Under the pieces are notes generated by a model that saw only the letters and a program-made list of their open reading frames with translations, did no database searches and was not told the origin of the DNA. Below, piece after piece: positions 14,404-16,594 of a DNA stretch of 16,594 bases (positions are counted from its first letter, which is position 1; each line of letters starts with the position of its first letter). Location: assembly GCA_964383675.1 (NCBI GenBank), contig CAYLHX010000026.1, positions 1 to 16,594 of the forward strand. The letters are read 5' to 3'. This DNA comes from CAYLHX01 sp964383675 (GTDB lineage: Bacteria > Patescibacteriota > Gracilibacteria > UBA1369 > LOWO2-01-FULL-3). The position numbers and the translations under genes are program-made.

Positions 14404-15324
14404 ATGAATTTTAAAGGGAATCATCTAGTCTCCACCGAACAATTTGACAGGGAGAGCTTGTTTCTGCTGTTCGAAGAGGCGGAAAAGATGCAAAAAGTAT
14501 TGAGTGAAGGAGGTACGGATTTGTTGAAACACAAGGTGATGGCCACGCTTTTTTTTGAACCGTCGACTCGTACTCGGTTCAGCTTTGAAACGGCGATGTT
14601 GCGCTTGGGTGGAAAGGTGATTACCAATGCCGATATGTTGAGCACTTCTTCAGTTACCAAATTGGAAAGTCTTTATGATACCGGAAAAACCATTTCGCAA
14701 ATGGCTGATGTTATTGTGATGAGACATCCGGAGGTTGGAAGTGTCGAAGAGTTGGCTAATGGCAGCGACGTGCCGGTTTTGAATGCCGGCGAGGGAGCAC
14801 ATCGTCATCCGACTCAGGGACTATTGGATGTTTATACGATCTGGAAATGTTTTAACGGGTTGGATGATCTTACGATCGGTCTGATTGGAGATTTAAAAAA
14901 CAGTCGTGTACAGCACTCGCAGATTGGCCTGCTTAAACACTTCGATTGTAAGTTTATTTTTGTGGCGCCGGAGGGGTTGGAGATGCCGGAAAAGGTGGTT
15001 GAGCACTTGAAAGATGCCGGAGATAAGGTGACGGTTACAACCAATATGGAAGAGGTTTTGCCGGAGATGGACGTTATCAGCATGAGCCGCATTCAGAAGG
15101 AGCGCTTTGCTGATCCCGAGGAGTATCAAAGGTATCGAGGAGCTTATGTTTTAGATGCGAAGCTGATGGGAAGCGCCAAAAATGACGCGATTGTTATTCA
15201 CCCTCTGCCTAGAGTGGATGAAATTGCTGTAGAGGTGGATAGTGATCCTCGCGCCAAATATTTTGAACAGATTCGCAATGGGTTGGCGATTAGAATGGCA
15301 CTTTTGAAATTAATTCTAGCCTAA
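14404..15324 (+). CDS. pyrB: Aspartate carbamoyltransferase catalytic subunit
   Basis: The protein has 306 residues, typical for the catalytic chain. Carbamoyl-phosphate binding is shown by FFEPSTRTRFSFE (STRTR at 54-58), the mobile-loop SSVTKLES (S82, K86), HRHPTQGLLD (135-138 HPTQ), the aspartate-binding region MSRIQKERF and HPLPRVDEI. It condenses carbamoyl phosphate with aspartate, the committed step of pyrimidine synthesis. I chose ATG 14404 over an in-frame TTG at 14371, because the -10 box lies inside that extension and the extra residues match nothing familiar. HPTQA reads HPTQG, a mild change. Its TAA stop overlaps the pyrC ATG. No pyrI regulatory chain is visible. Confidence 0.96.
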   Translation: MNFKGNHLVSTEQFDRESLFLLFEEAEKMQKVLSEGGTDLLKHKVMATLFFEPSTRTRFSFETAMLRLGGKVITNADMLSTSSVTKLESLYDTGKTISQMADVIVMRHPEVGSVEELANGSDVPVLNAGEGAHRHPTQGLLDVYTIWKCFNGLDDLTIGLIGDLKNSRVQHSQIGLLKHFDCKFIFVAPEGLEMPEKVVEHLKDAGDKVTVTTNMEEVLPEMDVISMSRIQKERFADPEEYQRYRGAYVLDAKLMGSAKNDAIVIHPLPRVDEIAVEVDSDPRAKYFEQIRNGLAIRMALLKLILA

Positions 15325-16594
15325 TGACCAAGATTGTTTTGAAAAACGGGGAGGTTGCAAGTTCGGCCGGACTTAGAAAGGCCGATGTATTGTTTGAGAA
15401 TGGCAAGATTTTGGAGGTGGGAGAAAATTTGAAGGGAGATAAAGAATATGATTGTACCGGTAAGCTGATTTTGCCGGGGGCGATTGATGTGCACGTGCAC
15501 TTTAGGGAGCCCGGGCAGTCTTACAAGGAAGATTGGGAATGCGGTTCAGGTGCTGCTGCGGCAGGGGGAGTTACAACGGTTTTCGATATGCCAAATAACC
15601 AGCCACCTATTATTTCAGTTCAAACTTTGGAGGAGAAACGCACTTTGATTAAAGGGCGCAGTCATGTTAATTATGGCATTTATATGGGGTTTAACGGCGA
15701 GAACGCCGGAGAGATAAATAAAGCGGAGAATATTCCTGGCGTAAAGATTTACTGCGCTCACTCTACAGGCAATATGGGAGTTGGTCCCGACTATTTGGAA
15801 GATGCTTTTACCAAGATTAATCGCGATAAGTTGCTGCTTTTTCATTCGGAGGATGAAGCTTGTATCGCTGAACATAAAACCGAAGTTTTGGCTCGCTATG
15901 TTGGCCGGGATGTGAATCCCGCGGCGCATACCGAAATTCGTCACAGCGATTGTGCTTTGATGATGACCAAGAAACTTTGCGAATTGGCTAAAAAACATGA
16001 GAGAAAAATTCATGTTTGTCATGTTTCGACCGAGGCGGAGGTGGATTTGATCAATGAGTATAAGGAGTTTGTGACTTGTGAAGTTGCTCCGCATCATTTG
16101 ACACTTTCCGAAGATGATTATGAATATTTGGGAAACTTTGTAAAAATGAATCCGCCGGTGCGTGGACGCTTTGATGTTTTCGGTCTTTGGAAGTGCGTGA
16201 AGGCGGGGATGGTGGATATCATCGCTACCGATCATGCTCCGCATACGGTGGAGGAGAAGGAACAGGAATATGGTGAGGCACCTTCCGGAGTGCCGGGTGT
16301 GGAGATGATGGTACCGATTTTGCTTAACGCGGTTAACAATGAAGGAATGACAATTGCGGAGGTAGTGAAGCTTTGTTGTGAGGGACCGGCTGAGATTTTT
16401 CAGATTCCGGGAAAAGGGAAAGTTGAGGTGGGTTTTGATGCCGATTTGATGGTTGTGGATATGGATCTGGAGAAGGAGCTAAAAGATGAAGATGTGTTTA
16501 CCAAATGTGGCTGGTCGCCATATTCGGGAAGTGTTTTTAAAGGTTGGCCGATTAGGACTTTTGTGGCTGGAGAATTGGTTTTTGAAGAGGGAAA
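15324..16594 (+). CDS. pyrC: Dihydroorotase, type I/CAD-like (3' end cut by the window)
   Basis: The frame begins at the ATG that shares its A with the pyrB stop (TAATG) and stays open to the window edge, giving 423 residues, probably nearly the whole protein. Metal ligands of the amidohydrolase fold are visible: DVHVHFREPG (H57, H59), K141 in GVKIYCAHSTGNM as the likely carbamylated lysine, H174 in LLFHSED, H233 in HVCHVST and D303 in ATDHAPHTVEEK. The family cyclises carbamoyl aspartate to dihydroorotate, the step after PyrB. DHAPHTxEEK and the overall layout resemble the dihydroorotase domain of CAD and other type I enzymes more than E. coli PyrC. No ribosome binding site is present; translation should be coupled to pyrB. 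Allantoinase is a less likely alternative given the operon. Confidence 0.93.
   Translation, partial: MTKIVLKNGEVASSAGLRKADVLFENGKILEVGENLKGDKEYDCTGKLILPGAIDVHVHFREPGQSYKEDWECGSGAAAAGGVTTVFDMPNNQPPIISVQTLEEKRTLIKGRSHVNYGIYMGFNGENAGEINKAENIPGVKIYCAHSTGNMGVGPDYLEDAFTKINRDKLLLFHSEDEACIAEHKTEVLARYVGRDVNPAAHTEIRHSDCALMMTKKLCELAKKHERKIHVCHVSTEAEVDLINEYKEFVTCEVAPHHLTLSEDDYEYLGNFVKMNPPVRGRFDVFGLWKCVKAGMVDIIATDHAPHTVEEKEQEYGEAPSGVPGVEMMVPILLNAVNNEGMTIAEVVKLCCEGPAEIFQIPGKGKVEVGFDADLMVVDMDLEKELKDEDVFTKCGWSPYSGSVFKGWPIRTFVAGELVFEEG

Noticed and set aside
15615..16244. A 209-codon frame on the - strand
   Set aside because: It is wholly antisense to the clear dihydroorotase frame, which carries all expected metal ligands.
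1..16594. CRISPR arrays, insertion sequences, tRNA or rRNA genes
   Set aside because: I saw no regularly spaced direct repeats, transposase frames with inverted ends, or tRNA/rRNA motifs on either strand.

Overview
The window looks like chromosomal DNA from a bacterium with a small, compact genome. The best guess is a Patescibacteria/CPR lineage of the Peregrinibacteria type. This rests on AT-rich, tightly packed operons, a secreted dockerin/PQQ-propeller protein, divergent F-type ATPase subunits and almost no Shine-Dalgarno sites. It is an inference, since no rRNA or marker protein is present. The standard bacterial code fits: no gene contains an in-frame TGA, and one gene (cysNC) ends with TGA, which argues against the UGA=Gly code of Gracilibacteria.

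Left part (1-3348, + strand): the 3' end of a fused sulfate adenylyltransferase/APS kinase (cysNC) overlaps cysQ, the phosphatase that clears PAP, so together they make PAPS and remove its by-product. A promoter-driven gene for a secreted dockerin plus PQQ-like beta-propeller protein follows. A bidirectional terminator separates it from the convergent ATP synthase operon.

Middle (3412-10326, - strand): a complete F1Fo ATP synthase operon in the order atpZ/I-like, B, E, F, H, A, G, D, C, read right to left from a good sigma70-type promoter. The c subunit carries a two-carboxylate, Na+-type ion-binding signature.

Right-middle (10338-13212): a 782-residue protein joins an intact DEDDh (DnaQ-like) exonuclease to a DinG-type helicase region whose Walker A, DEAH and motif VI residues are gone. 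A perfect 20-bp palindrome covers its start codon. Upstream of it, on the + strand, is a roughly 385-nt unit with no credible protein gene. It has its own promoter, a hairpin at the predicted 5' end, several tetraloop hairpins, A-rich linkers and an intrinsic terminator. I read it as a structured non-coding RNA of unrecognised family, and it is the best candidate here for something undescribed.

Right end (13217-16594): carA (- strand) and pyrB-pyrC (+ strand) diverge from a 101-bp promoter region and supply the first three steps of UMP synthesis, apart from carB, which is not in the window. pyrC runs off the right edge.
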